Source of the DNA: Branchiostoma floridae | Taxonomy: Eukaryota; Chordata; Leptocardii; Amphioxiformes; Branchiostomatidae | Direction: 5' to 3' | NCBI RefSeq assembly: GCF_000003815.2 | Contig: NC_049987.1 | Coordinates: 22,063,218 to 22,127,217, forward strand | DNA: 64,000 nucleotides | Shown here: positions 42,101 through 45,156 of the stretch, in pieces | Layout of the letters: every line of letters starts with the position of its first letter | Numbering within the stretch: position 1 is the stretch's first letter | Translations under genes and position numbers: made by a program | Notes under the pieces: model-generated | What the model saw: only the letters and a program-made list of their open reading frames with translations | The model's database searches: none | Told to the model about the DNA's origin: nothing

Positions 42101-42955
42101 TGCACCAAGCACATATAGGGCAAATGTATGTCATTGTCATTTGGGCCACTGACAGCTTTGGGTCACTACTGCACTAAAGCTTAACAACATTTACAGAAAT
42201 CCTTAACCAAAACTAAGTCACAGTAGTTTACTTGCTATACTGAAAAGCAGCTGTGACATATTATGTCTCAAGTCTTACATAAAACATCATCAAGTAGGCA
42301 CACTAGATACTGATGTCTCATCTACTGCATCTGTATCTGTATAGCCGGCATAACCACCATTCAGCATAACACACCAGTTTTGCAGGCACGTGGTGCGGCA
42401 GCAGCTGGTTATATTACACAGAAGGACCCGTCACACCTAACTTTTGCACATATTTTATCTGTATCTATATAGCTTCTCATGAAATAAGAAGACTGATCTA
42501 AGACTAAGGACTTTTTAACCTTGACAGTGTCACTATTGGATTCTAAAGCCTAGTTCTAATCAGCCTTGATATTGGGTGTTCAAAAGATTTGGGCTGCCCC
42601 ACAAAATGTGGGGAGGGGGGCAAGTGACAACTTGCATACCAACAAACTAAATTTTCTTGGTCACCAAAGAAGGGCATTACTCTTGCATTTGGCTACTGGT
42701 AACCCAGCTTGGGAAGTAAGGCGGGGCTTAAAGGTAACTAACACGCCTGTTTTGCCTTCTATAGACTGGAAATATGTCGTTCTGTTTCATTTAGCCCAGC
42801 TTTAAACCTGATATGCGAGCGCCTTTTGTGAAAAGCAGTTTGTCATCAAACCTTACACGGGGTGCATGTAACCCTGTCACCCGATATACCTACTCTTTGC
42901 CCAGAGCCGAGCCAACACGTGTGCCGGAGTCCCTCTTCTTTCCTTTGGAAGCCAT
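1..42955 (-). CDS. ADGB: Androglobin, calpain-like/globin chimera, 27 exons, 3' end outside window
   Basis: Joining 27 minus-strand exons gives about 1,164 residues without a stop. Order along the protein: a basic N-terminus; a KLPLWPEW motif and HFFEDPEGK (about 43 to 81); a calpain-7-like region with LMRWV, RPWDHIYSLC, GCWRKLIVDD and ELWPMLLTKAI (about 131 to 290); low-complexity Lys/Glu-rich linkers; WMDFDDFCKCF and YLFHKPNTY (about 705 to 728); beta-rich segments; globin helices leading to the F-helix SLVKAHCPY (His about 972); an IQ motif IQSHWRGTYVRKLKR (about 1070); then globin helices A and B (about 1090 onward). That permuted order with an IQ insert is the hallmark of androglobin, known from ciliated cells and testis of animals. 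At the place where calpains have their catalytic Cys the text reads HDSELMRW, so proteolysis is doubtful (inference). Vertebrate proteins are about 1,670 residues, so roughly a third is missing beyond position 1. Confidence 0.95.
472..565 (-). CDS. ADGB: ADGB exon 26, globin helix A
   Basis: TDENSKAREELQKAWAILEP then NLETIGLTLL, a globin A/B helix with the conserved Trp. Acceptor CCCCACAG, donor GTAAGA, phase 2. Confidence 0.95.
1005..1099 (-). CDS. ADGB: ADGB exon 25, IQ calmodulin-binding motif
   Basis: 31 codons, EATPEEHEAMTKIQSHWRGT then YVRKLKRAQTP, an IQ motif almost identical to the vertebrate IQAMWRGTYVRLLMKARIP. It lies between the two globin halves, as in androglobin. Acceptor TTTCCAG, donor GTGGGT. 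Confidence 0.95.
1631..1667 (-). CDS. ADGB: ADGB exon 24, micro-exon
   Basis: 37 bases encoding (E)GAKDVPEAWNN. Acceptor CCCCACATAG, donor GTAAGT. The phase matches exons 23 and 25. The acidic composition resembles the vertebrate stretch just before the IQ motif. Confidence 0.75.
2376..2408 (-). CDS. ADGB: ADGB exon 23, micro-exon
   Basis: A 33-base exon encoding (E)HLPGFRFDSK. Acceptor CCCTCAG, donor GTTTGT. It is supported by exact phase between exons 22 and 24 and by filling the gap before the IQ segment. Too short for homology alone. Confidence 0.65.
3580..3738 (+). repeat. 32 bp minisatellite, about 5 copies
   Basis: The unit GATTGACGTGCATAGCAACC followed by TTAGAACCTGGT is repeated in tandem with few changes. 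Each unit contains AGCAAC, which resembles one half of an RFX X-box. No spacers, so it is not a CRISPR array. Confidence 0.9.
4378..4475. repeat. Hairpin, about 37 bp arms
   Basis: TAGATGTCATGAAATTTATT and following bases recur as the reverse complement after a loop of about 25 bases. Near-perfect arms indicate a recent foldback or MITE insertion. Confidence 0.85.
4590..5096. mobile_element. Non-autonomous DNA transposon, inverted ends
   Basis: The left end CATGCCAGCCTTGTCACAAA and right end (reverse complement CATGCAGCCTTGTCAAAAC) form imperfect inverted repeats around a 0.5 kb G/C-rich interior without a protein frame. Confidence 0.6.
5450..5535 (-). repeat. SINE tail fragment
   Basis: TCCCATAGCATTTTTGAGGC and the following bases resemble the end of the minus-strand SINE near 24,605. 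A partial copy without a visible tRNA-like head. Confidence 0.4.
5855..6075. mobile_element. MITE with 40 bp inverted ends (CTAGTTCACCTTTATC family)
   Basis: The left end TAATGCTAGTTCACCTTTAT and its reverse complement at the right bound 221 bp. Relatives occur at 23,395 and 24,266. Non-coding. Confidence 0.85.
6437..6575 (-). CDS. ADGB: ADGB exon 22, globin G/H helices
   Basis: LFYQALYAAFRTALEGQVTP then EISFAFRALNMD, matching the vertebrate FHLSLWRLMKKVQ and FAFRAM. Acceptor TTCCCACAG, donor GTACTG, phase 1 end. Confidence 0.93.
6816..7630 (-). repeat. Six tandem copies of the ADGB exon 21 3' end with donor
   Basis: Copies end at 6,816, 6,941, 7,123, 7,267, 7,400 and 7,554, at intervals of 125 to 182 bp. 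Each encodes about 23 to 27 residues of the F helix (RRSLVKAHC-type, then SLRHFQ or SLRHCQ) in an open frame followed by GT. All keep the His codon. Upstream of each on the minus strand is purine- or GT-rich sequence lacking a usual polypyrimidine acceptor, so they are probably not separate exons. CA-dinucleotide runs lie between copies. Confidence 0.92.
7696..7863 (-). CDS. ADGB: ADGB exon 21, globin E/F helices with proximal His
   Basis: 56 codons, ESCRFVDQAVSLMQALGSII to EEARRSLVKAHCPYQPDNT then AASLRHFQ. The 5' half matches the vertebrate ESCRFTEQ segment, and the F-helix form L-V-K-A-H-C-P-Y supplies the expected proximal haem histidine (residue about 972). Acceptor AATAG, donor GTGAGA, phase 0 at both ends. 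Six further copies of the 3' half follow in the intron. Confidence 0.95.
8279..8393 (-). CDS. ADGB: ADGB exon 20
   Basis: 38 codons, RHVLRFIVSAPLGFHIHLCS then TVQFVFGEEEQV, matching the vertebrate GRHMLLFNAYSPVGHSIHIC. Acceptor TTTTCAG, donor GTAAAA. Confidence 0.94.
8500..8620 (+). repeat. Interspersed repeat shared with 59,716
   Basis: ACTTCTATCAATTG through CTTTGCATTGTTG-like text and GGATAATTG occurs again at 59,716 to 59,823. Family unknown. Confidence 0.7.
9124..9332 (-). CDS. ADGB: ADGB exon 19
   Basis: 69 codons from ERDEKKPDD to EPYSWKSLVTGQPVLRIRST and LTLPEG, matching the vertebrate FSWKSLKPGSLVLKIHTYAT. The coding strand here is markedly GC-rich. Donor GTAAGA. The acceptor TTCAAG is pyrimidine-poor, so the 5' boundary is the least certain part. 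Confidence 0.9.
9375..9633 (+). mobile_element. hAT-like non-autonomous element, 3'-truncated
   Basis: Starts CAGGGCTCTAAATATC and is similar throughout to the complete copy at 44,138. Its right end is replaced by a GCGGT-family MITE at 9,634. Confidence 0.7.
9634..9730. mobile_element. MITE, TTCGCGGTGGTTTTAA family, partial
   Basis: The right half of the element found complete at 12,863. It contains AATGTTCGCGGTG and the opposing ACCACAAACATTTCTG. Confidence 0.7.
9767..9870 (-). CDS. ADGB: ADGB exon 18
   Basis: VDNLQPTEIVVSFSSLSFW then REQPTPD, matching the vertebrate DSLKPIELLVCFSALVRW. Acceptor ACACCAG, donor GTGCAG. Confidence 0.93.
10178..10270 (+). repeat. tRNA-derived SINE head
   Basis: TGGCCAAGCGGGTTAAG resembles the A-box of class-II tRNAs, and AAGTTTGATCC resembles a B-box 50 bp later. 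It does not fold as a complete tRNA by inspection. Confidence 0.5.
10665..10969. mobile_element. Foldback element with about 95 bp arms
   Basis: The arm at 10,671 to 10,762 (GACATCCTCCTACGCAGGGA onward) recurs inverted at 10,876 to 10,969 around about 110 bases. A GATT microsatellite lies at its left edge. It ends 28 bp from the exon 17 donor. Confidence 0.8.
10998..11151 (-). CDS. ADGB: ADGB exon 17
   Basis: A Ser/Pro/Ala-rich linker (RESSPTKKSGLQTP) ending VVQMIEDQTPYYL. I chose donor GTATCC over the overlapping GTGTAT because it yields YYLFVDNL, which matches the vertebrate YYLFVDSL. Acceptor CCTTACAG. Confidence 0.87.
11793..11856 (-). CDS. ADGB: ADGB exon 16
   Basis: 21 codons, TLYLFHKPNTYLCNRTVTDI, matching the vertebrate NIYIFHKPSSY. 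Acceptor TCCACAG, donor GTGGGT. Confidence 0.93.
12271..12518. mobile_element. MITE with about 48 bp inverted ends
   Basis: The left arm (CACTTGCGTCAAGCTTGTGT region) matches the right arm in inverse orientation. 248 bp in total, directly beside exon 15. Confidence 0.85.
12556..12724 (-). CDS. ADGB: ADGB exon 15
   Basis: An acidic linker followed by LKDAWMDFDDFCKCF, which matches the vertebrate WLDFEDFCVCFQ. Acceptor CCCCAG, donor GTAAGG, phase 2. An inverted-repeat element ends only 38 bp from its donor. Confidence 0.93.
12863..13074. mobile_element. MITE, TTCGCGGTGGTTTTAA family, complete
   Basis: Ends ACTGTAAAATGCATTTAAG and its approximate reverse complement. The interior repeats TTCGCGGTGGTTTTAA in both orientations. 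Copies at 9,634 and 14,298. Confidence 0.85.
13364..13469 (-). CDS. ADGB: ADGB exon 14, Ser/Lys-rich linker
   Basis: 35 codons, DAKSRKGSASTSKSKEAEKD to SGSKAGKAK. Acceptor CACCCAG, donor GTAGGA. Low complexity; the phase agrees with both neighbours. Confidence 0.83.
13716..13835 (-). CDS. ADGB: ADGB exon 13, Pro/Lys-rich linker
   Basis: 40 codons, KPAPAPAKPEPSPAEKKGGK to SSNLNKEE. Phase 0 at both ends, acceptor AACAG, donor GTGAGA. The intron before it is 6.7 kb and holds the TRIM gene and transposons. Confidence 0.83.
14298..14512. mobile_element. MITE, TTCGCGGTGGTTTTAA family, diverged
   Basis: Same layout as the copy at 12,863, with many CG to TG/CA changes as expected from methylation decay. 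Confidence 0.8.
15087..16208 (+). CDS. Intronless TRIM-family RING E3 ligase, C-terminus probably truncated
   Basis: 373 residues starting MAAAPSSLGTQFRDEL. I chose this ATG because the longer frame upstream lacks one. A C3HC4 RING lies at about 10 to 57 (CSICLELF, CMHTFCQDC, CPICRQ). A B-box 2 lies at about 100 to 140 (CSFHPTEVLKLYCKPCQTPVC, HNGHG). A coiled coil lies at about 150 to 270, rich in Glu/Gln. No NHL, SPRY or filamin domain follows. The last 60 residues are Ser/Thr/Gln-rich and run through a 30 bp palindrome into LINE-derived DNA, so the original C-terminus was probably lost. RING/B-box proteins usually act as E3 ubiquitin ligases. The gene lies on the strand opposite to ADGB inside intron 12, consistent with a retroposed origin. 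Confidence 0.85.
   Translation: MAAAPSSLGTQFRDELSCSICLELFTRPKVLPCMHTFCQDCLQDHAGRGRIFQCPICRQQVRLPPHGVNGLPDNHLVTSLCGRLQQVTLLGETSEQPQSGNRCSFHPTEVLKLYCKPCQTPVCEQCLEETHNGHGTTTIKKAAQESRSTVQALINEGRNIAESYCNCIRGLKEQEKTLNEQTQETKNRIVQAYNQMVQELTERKDLLLSEAEQNHRMNLESIYNELGRFVADFNELSAACDKAEQEMKWVIEELLSHETFLTQVVGKYRGKPAPAPVQTQPAVFQPARRTVTLLGSVTVQSHPYAPEPADGKYVAGRGTDQHCRQQPSKGRAFKKTSKTTSSLRSSTWKSLQTHQNCQQQLSKTPAYSPTIED
16089..16118. repeat. Perfect 30 bp palindrome inside the TRIM frame
   Basis: ACTTCTAAGACTACTAGTAG followed by its exact mirror complement, centred on CTAG. It lies between two imperfect copies (about 16,045 and 16,147, spacing 102 bp) of ACCAGMACTG...GCAGCAGC. Confidence 0.95.
16127..17034 (+). 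mobile_element. LINE 3' end, reverse-transcriptase C-terminal region
   Basis: The frame 16,127 to 16,876 ends with LCTLCNSNRIENEVHFILEC then PLY, the C-x-x-C...H...C zinc-knuckle-like tail typical of non-LTR reverse transcriptases, followed by a short 3' UTR and AATAAA. No catalytic RT motifs remain. Its exact left boundary with the TRIM gene is uncertain (about 16,120 to 16,210). Confidence 0.8.
17035..19245. mobile_element. 2.2 kb inverted-repeat DNA transposon, non-autonomous
   Basis: The left end CAGGCCTCAAAGTTAACT is the near reverse complement of the right end AGTTAACTTCGAGCCCTG. Both flanks read AATATCG, a probable target duplication. The subterminal regions are rich in TGTCCC motifs. 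No transposase is seen. The ends resemble the CAGGGCTC ends of the 345 bp element at 44,138. Confidence 0.8.
18021..18814. mobile_element. Nested transposon with about 95 bp inverted ends
   Basis: CCAATGGACCGATCCC and TTCGAACACCTCCGTCAAAA on the left recur inverted on the right (ACGGAGGTGTTCGAAATAGA, GGGATCGGTCCATAATGG). It sits inside the 2.2 kb element. Confidence 0.75.
19465..19740 (+). repeat. Direct repeat pair, about 126 bp period
   Basis: AATGCTTTTTCTTGTTTATC and following text occurs at 19,465 and again at 19,591, in AT-rich sequence. Confidence 0.8.
20523..20676 (-). CDS. ADGB: ADGB exon 12, Pro/Glu-rich linker
   Basis: 51 codons from HRPKSMLRRGDTRPST to EPPKPEPEPE. Acceptor TTCAG, donor GTATGT. 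Variable linker; the assignment rests on exact phase with exons 11 and 13. Two decayed copies of its 5' edge lie upstream on the minus strand. Confidence 0.85.
20800..21010 (-). repeat. Two decayed copies of the ADGB exon 12 5' edge
   Basis: CTTGGGACGGTGGCTGA at the true acceptor (to 20,676) recurs at about 20,990 to 21,008. A shorter match GTGGCTGAAGTAAACAA lies at about 20,830. Both keep CAG followed by CCAC on the minus strand but have stops soon after. Confidence 0.75.
21449..21539 (-). CDS. ADGB: ADGB exon 11
   Basis: 29 codons, EKKPEQFIEVCSPYINYKVS then PIPIPSD, matching the vertebrate KKPERFLEISSPFLNY. Acceptor CTTCAG, donor GTGAGT. Confidence 0.93.
22062..22095 (-). repeat. Copy of the ADGB exon 10 3' edge with donor
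   Basis: Encodes EKKSLPIDNPQ followed by GTGTGA, versus KKKSLPTDEPQ followed by GTGTGT in the real exon 139 bp away. Confidence 0.8.
22201..22378 (-). CDS. ADGB: ADGB exon 10
   Basis: 59 codons, ADASEKLRQSGLSHIHPHPL through TRSCPLVAPPP to WKTIRQKKKK. It matches the vertebrate EKLREYGLSHICSHPVLVT and SCPLVAPP stretches. Acceptor CCCCTCAG, donor GTGTGT. A shortened copy of its 3' edge lies at 22,062. Confidence 0.94.
22629..22905 (+). repeat. GT-rich minisatellite, GGTGTTCAGCACCAAGGACA unit
   Basis: Five to six degenerate units of about 40 to 60 bp. The same unit appears inverted at 26,535. Confidence 0.85.
22961..23104 (-). repeat. Two copies of the ADGB exon 9 3' edge with donors
   Basis: Copies ending at 22,961 and 23,070 encode FVTYTHLPKVPRVSALGEM and PKVPRVTALGEM, in frame, followed by GTCAGT and GTTAGT. 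The real exon ends at 23,197 with GTCAGT. Confidence 0.88.
23197..23309 (-). CDS. ADGB: ADGB exon 9
   Basis: 37 codons, EKPEILVFVTYTHPPKVPRV then SALGEM, matching the vertebrate VVYATFTPLY region. Donor GTCAGT. Two more copies of its 3' end and donor lie in the following intron. Confidence 0.9.
23395..23580. mobile_element. MITE, CTAGTTCACCTTTATC family, left end missing
   Basis: The right end GATAAAGGTGAACTGGCATTA and interior resemble the copy at 24,266. Confidence 0.7.
24266..24489. mobile_element. MITE, CTAGTTCACCTTTATC family, complete
   Basis: The ends CTCTAGTTCACCTTTATCC and GATAAAGGTGAACTAG are inverted repeats around 224 bp, with a second, inner inverted motif (GATGTGGTTTC / GAAACCAACATC). 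Confidence 0.85.
24605..24890 (-). mobile_element. tRNA-derived SINE, minus strand
   Basis: The reverse strand reads GGGTTGGAATCC (B-box-like) then TGTGCCCTTTGGGAAGGCAC, the same body as the SINE at 59,826. It contains a run of 14 C. Confidence 0.75.
25475..25525 (+). promoter_or_regulatory. Two CCAAT boxes in a tandem repeat
   Basis: GCCAGCCAATCAGCA occurs twice about 29 bp apart, in ADGB intron 8. CCAATCAG is an NF-Y-type site. No adjacent exon was found, so function is open. Confidence 0.35.
26265..26405 (-). CDS. ADGB: ADGB exon 8, Lys/Glu-rich linker
   Basis: 46 codons of low-complexity charged sequence (EKAEKGGKEPKEDKKKK). Vertebrate androglobin has a similar charged linker at this place. 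Acceptor TTACAG, donor GTAAGT. Confidence 0.88.
26535..26668 (-). repeat. Minisatellite, inverted relative to 22,629
   Basis: ACACCTGTCCTTGGTGCTGA and following bases, three units. This is the reverse complement of the unit in the neighbouring intron. Confidence 0.85.
26796..26915 (-). repeat. Decayed copy of the ADGB exon 7 3' half with donor
   Basis: Encodes TVETAIVPRRKETCHES then a stop, then SRVDSVRKE-like codons and the donor GTTTGG. The real exon has TAIAPSRKETRQES and SRVDSVRKED. Confidence 0.85.
26949..27187 (-). CDS. ADGB: ADGB exon 7
   Basis: Starts YGHQDKVWLLLKDVLPEF, which matches the vertebrate DKVWELLKEILPEF. It runs on into a Pro/Gln/Ser-rich variable linker ending SGQTSK. 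Donor GTTTGT is weak. A decayed copy of its 3' half lies in the intron at 26,796. Confidence 0.93.
27482..27571 (-). CDS. ADGB: ADGB exon 6, calpain-like domain
   Basis: YNGGLQSCEFGEASIIHCLTG then WLPETIPL, matching the vertebrate IHALTGWLPE segment. Acceptor TTTTGCAG, donor GTAAGA. Confidence 0.93.
27865..27931 (-). repeat. Copy of the ADGB exon 5 3' edge with donor
   Basis: Encodes GELWPMLLTKAIIVSL in frame, lacking two codons relative to the real exon, and is followed by the identical donor GTAAGTATAG. Confidence 0.88.
28009..28148 (-). CDS. ADGB: ADGB exon 5, calpain-like domain
   Basis: GCWRKLIVDDTLPFDAEGN to ELWPMLLTKAIIKIVSL. This is the segment that aligns with the calpain core around the W-x-x-V/I-x-x-D-D motif. 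Donor GTAAGT, phase 2. A partial copy of its 3' end lies about 144 bp further along in the intron. Confidence 0.95.
28535..28753 (-). CDS. ADGB: ADGB exon 4, calpain-like domain
   Basis: 73 codons, LMRWVISQIMALWKM through RPWDHIYSLCKAGKG to KYVIKLYWM. Acceptor TGCAG, donor GTGAGT, phase 0 at both ends. Confidence 0.95.
29350..30020 (+). repeat. Diverged tandem array, unit about 130 bp, about 5 copies
   Basis: Units carry AATCCCCC...GAATGGACTCTTCCA and AGACCAGTCCAAAAAT-like motifs. Lies in ADGB intron 3. No coding signal. Confidence 0.8.
30170..30900 (+). repeat. Interspersed repeat with about 125 bp internal periodicity
   Basis: Repeats of AAATTTCAGGTCATNCGGTT followed by AGCCAAAAGTGT and ATGACCAAAAAA. 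It ends with a GAAA microsatellite and a small palindrome CCATACCTATGGTATGG. Family unknown. Confidence 0.75.
30947..31120 (-). CDS. ADGB: ADGB exon 3
   Basis: 58 codons starting HFFEDPEGKVDLPISL and ending NSAHLHDSE. Acceptor T-rich plus ACAG, donor GTGAGT. It leads into the calpain-like domain. The HDSE end sits where active calpains carry their catalytic Cys. Confidence 0.95.
31911..32064 (-). CDS. ADGB: ADGB exon 2
   Basis: Encodes residues about 21 to 72, including KLPLWPEWNDNDVNSEKWDA, one of the best conserved androglobin stretches. Acceptor TTCCACAG, donor GTAAGT. All candidate first exons can join its leading base. Confidence 0.92.
32791..32984 (-). CDS. ADGB: ADGB candidate alternative first exon nearest exon 2
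   Basis: The ATG opens 64 codons beginning MASSFLSAPSEKAPRRVSW and ending LPTFQRE, with donor GTAGCA in phase 2. It lies only 726 bp upstream of exon 2, and the splice gives RE-R-AASVAGS without a break. Its MASS start partly echoes the MASK start at 42,955. Confidence 0.55.
33804..34015 (-). CDS. ADGB candidate alternative first exon, Arg/Ser-rich
   Basis: Two adjacent ATG codons open a 70-codon frame starting MMENPSTRRGSRSRQRSLSR and continuing to FLKSAKDAEVYYDKLEVYH, then donor GTGGAT in phase 2. The composition is that of a real protein (RS-rich head, then mixed charged helix). I do not recognise it. It may be an ADGB N-terminus or the start of an unrelated transcript. Confidence 0.4.
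34318..34395 (+). repeat. tRNA-like SINE head
   Basis: GTAGTACAGTGATTAGTG (A-box-like) and GGGTTCAAATCCCGG (B-box) 50 bp apart. Confidence 0.6.
34997..35190 (-). CDS. ADGB candidate alternative first exon with internal peptide repeat
   Basis: The ATG opens 64 codons beginning MAGRWRQLQM. A peptide motif of the type PKSPASSSTPKLFGG occurs twice (about residues 19 to 33 and 40 to 53). The donor is GTAAGG, with a phase-2 end compatible with exon 2. Ser/Pro-rich and basic. No known domain. Confidence 0.4.
35230..36010 (+). repeat. Tandem array of B-box-bearing SINE units
   Basis: Five copies of GGTTC(A/G)AATCCCAG-type B-boxes, at about 35,272, 35,392, 35,521, 35,660 and 35,819, each followed by GCCT/GGTATAGCTGTT-like text. 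It ends with the SINE-tail motif CCCACCACACTTTT also seen at 52,800. Confidence 0.7.
36352..36365. promoter_or_regulatory. RFX X-box-like site
   Basis: GTTGCCATGACAAC differs by one base from the palindromic X-box GTTGCCATGGCAAC bound by RFX factors, which drive ciliary genes. It lies about 1.2 kb upstream of the candidate first exon at 35,190. A weaker relative, TTGCTATGACAAC, lies at 37,564. Function is inferred only. Confidence 0.45.
36579..36638. repeat. Perfect hairpin, 20 bp arms
   Basis: CCCTAAGACCCAAAAGGTAC and its exact reverse complement, 20 bp apart, immediately upstream of a LINE fragment. Confidence 0.95.
36660..36910 (+). pseudogene. LINE reverse-transcriptase C-terminal fragment
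   Basis: The frame reads RPKTTCRRTVSDDLASMGLS then RPRWKKEVMALCLTRDEED. This is the characteristic end of a class of metazoan LINE polyproteins (GRPKTTWRRTVE...RWR..V.ALCPTRDEE). Only the last 70 residues remain. Confidence 0.8.
37040..40160. other. No gene recognised
   Basis: AT-rich sequence with short simple repeats (TTGTG at about 38,860, CAGTT at about 39,178). Minus-strand frames near 38,494 lack an ATG and a compatible donor phase. Confidence 0.5.
40164..40255 (-). CDS. ADGB candidate alternative first exon
   Basis: The ATG opens 30 codons beginning MLKKGFAAVVSAL and ending VSIRE, followed by a near-consensus donor GTGAGT. It ends in phase 2, as exon 2 requires. No homology is recognised. 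It could instead belong to another gene. Confidence 0.4.
41405..41660 (-). repeat. SINE-like repeat shared with 54,770
   Basis: TGCTTGAGGCACCTCCTTGA, CGGGTGCAGCCC and neighbouring text match 54,770 to 55,010. The reverse strand holds GGTTCAATCC, a B-box. It suggests a tRNA-derived family. Confidence 0.65.
42330..42460 (+). repeat. Interspersed repeat shared with 51,945
   Basis: TGCAGGCACGTGGTGCGGCA then GCAGCTGGTTATATTACAC is repeated with few changes at 51,945 to 52,085. Confidence 0.8.
42894..42955 (-). CDS. ADGB: ADGB candidate first exon, vertebrate-like N-terminus
   Basis: Encodes MASKGKKRDSGTRVGSALGK plus two bases, then donor GTAGGT. The MASK start followed by basic residues resembles the vertebrate androglobin N-terminus, so I take this as the ancestral first exon. 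The phase-2 end joins the first base of exon 2 (codon GA+A). The neighbouring plus-strand candidate gene starts 229 bp away in the opposite direction. Confidence 0.6.
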
Positions 42956-43184
42956 CTTTCAGTAGTGGCTCATTTGCACAAACTTTCTCTGGGCTACTTT
43001 TCTTGTTGACAAGTTCGGCAGGTCGACAACTTCTCCAAGAGACAGGGCTAGCTACTGTTGGGTTGCTAAGGAGGGGCAAAGGTCAACCGTAGAGGAGGCA
43101 TCCGGCCTATCCCACAATACATTGCGGTTTCCGGTCTACGCCAGATATATACGTTGGACCGGAAGTTCTAGTTCATTCGAAACT
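42956..43184. promoter_or_regulatory. Candidate bidirectional promoter
   Basis: The 229 bp between the divergent ATGs at 42,955 (minus) and 43,185 (plus) contains GTTGCTAAGG (RFX half-site-like), CATTGCGGTTTCCGG and ACCGGAAGT (ETS-like). No TATA box is evident at the expected spacing. Confidence 0.4.
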
Positions 43185-45156
43185 ATGTCGGCGCCTCAGA
43201 CGGATGGGAAAGCGGTGTCTCCCGGCTTTTCGTCCTGTAAGCATAATAATATAAATAATAAAGACAGCTAATGTTCTATGAGGCAGATAATGTGTATGAA
43301 ACATATGGAATTCCAGATAAGGATAGAGACATAGTAACCTTAGCGGGAATGAGGGAATATCATAAAGAGCGGATTAACTCAGCATTGTACCAGACACTTT
43401 CTAGGTACATCGAGCGGACAAACAGGTTCAGTCAATCATTCTCTTGCTGATATCATGCACGAGTAAGCACCCTGGGAATAAAACCACTTGAAACCAGATC
43501 ACAAGCACCTTGAACCGGAAGCAGAATGAACCGGAAGTATACAGCACCTTGAGTCTACGTCTAGCGCAACACAGTAGACGGAACCAGCCTCACGGAAAAC
43601 AGGGATATCAAATAATTTGTCAGTTTGTACCGTATCGATAAGTCGCTATTCCTGACATGGGAATGCTTACAAGCTGATATTGTGTCTGCCAACCTGCGGT
43701 GCGGCCGATTTTCTCTGGTAGCTTCAAATTGACAGCGATAATCCCGGGGCTGCCGACAAACAACACAAGTGCCAGCGCAAGGTCACCAAAAATTCCCCGC
43801 ACCAAAGCTGCTTGGAGTGGCCAGACGTTGTGTGGCAAAGGTGAGTCTCTACCATCTATCCTTGCACAATTTTGTGTCTCTGGCATCCTTTGTAAACTCA
43901 ACCTCCTTGGTAAACTATTTTCTCCGTATTTTCTTACAAACAGTCGCCGTATCGGGCGAATGTAAGTTGTTGGGGGGAGGGGGGCAAAGCTTGTTTTGTG
44001 CGGAGGAGACATGAACCGCAAATACCATGACGTTTTTAACAAAACCAACGTAGAATTTCAATATCAGAACATATGTTTCAATTTTGATTGGATTGAAAAT
44101 CTGGGAGGGGCGACAAAATTGTGCTACAAATCTGTTTCAGGGCTCAAAATACCACCTACATATGCATGTTAGTGCAGGTAAAATTGGAGTTTTTTTCAGG
44201 TATTTCTGGTGTCTATCTGCACCTATATTAAAATTGCACTGGTCCATATACTAGGTTTTATACATAAATGTCCTGGAGATGTAGGTGGATTTGATTGTTA
44301 TTAGCTCAGCATTGACTGTTACCAACTATTAAGTATATATAAAAAAATGGTTCCTGAACAATTTTAGTATGATCCATACTTTCAAAATTCAGAATGGTGC
44401 AGGTTAAATTTGTCTGGTGCAGGTAATTTTCAGTGTTACCTGCACCAGTGCAGGTATGCAGAAAAAAGTATTTCGAGCCCTGGTTTTAGATCCAGCGTCG
44501 TGTGTACACTGCCGTGCTAATTTGTAGCAGGGCCAATACTTAAAATCAGTCAAGTCTAATTTTCCTGCTTGTAATGATATGGACAATAGTAAACCGTTAC
44601 AGTAATGTCCTGATCTTATGATCAGTTAGGCCTGGATGATGTATGCATGGGCTGGCATTTTTGCTGGAAACCTTTACAGTTACAAGGTTGGCAATGTAAA
44701 TGTAAATGTAAAATTTTCCTGCAAAAATGCCAACCCATTCATACGTCATCCAGGTGTAACAGTACTGTTCAAGTACCGCCAACCGACCATGCAAAATGGC
44801 TTTGAGCCTTTTGGCATAATCAGTTGCGTACTTGGTTTTGTGAGTTTGGCTGCCCGGGTCCAGTGTGATAGGTCGCAGATTCGAATCCCGGGGTTGAGCT
44901 TGCGGTAAAAACTGTTCTACTCGCCTCTAGCGTTTCACAGGACTAATCATGATTAAAATTTAAGTGTGCCTATTATTTCTGTGTCATGGATTCAATCTTA
45001 TCCCTCAATACAGTGGTTCGACGAGGGCGGTGAATTCTAAAGCACACCTTAGAGATGGGAGTGGGAAGGCATCACACCTTCGTCAGTTGACCCCCATCAA
45101 CCACTGCAGACAGCCTTGATGACTTGGACTACAGTGATGAAGACAGTGAGTTGTGA
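43185..45156 (+). CDS. Predicted small three-exon gene, unknown product
   Basis: Exon 1 43,185 to 43,236 (MSAPQTDGKAVSPGFSS, donor GTAAGC). Exon 2 43,736 to 43,840 (IIPGLPTNNTSASARSPKIP onward to LCGK, donor GTGAGT). Exon 3 45,110 to 45,156 (SLDDLDYSDEDSEL, stop). The phases agree and give about 67 residues with an acidic tail. The exon 2 acceptor (TTGACAG) is weak. The terminal exon at 52,399 fits the same phase and could be used instead. No homologue is recognised. Confidence 0.35.
44138..44482. mobile_element. hAT-like non-autonomous element, complete
   Basis: The ends CAGGGCTCAAAATA and TATTTCGAGCCCTG are inverted repeats around 345 bp. The interior repeats GTGCAGGTAAAATTGGAG-type text. 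No clear 8 bp target duplication. A truncated relative lies at 9,375. Confidence 0.75.
44632..44753. mobile_element. Short foldback element, about 37 bp arms
   Basis: CCTGGATGATGTATGCATGG and GGCTGGCATTTTTGC recur inverted at 44,717 to 44,753. Confidence 0.85.
44826..44910 (+). repeat. Degenerate tRNA-like SINE head
   Basis: CAGATTCGAATCCCGGG is B-box-like. The A-box region is poorly preserved. Confidence 0.35.

Noticed and set aside
41850-42177. Frames of 74 to 100 codons around a CA repeat
   Set aside because: His/Thr-rich translation of a CACACA microsatellite, open on both strands.
43620-44048. 142-codon minus-strand frame with a hydrophobic stretch
   Set aside because: It has no ATG-context start or acceptor, and its opposite strand contains the better supported exon 2 with a GTGAGT donor.
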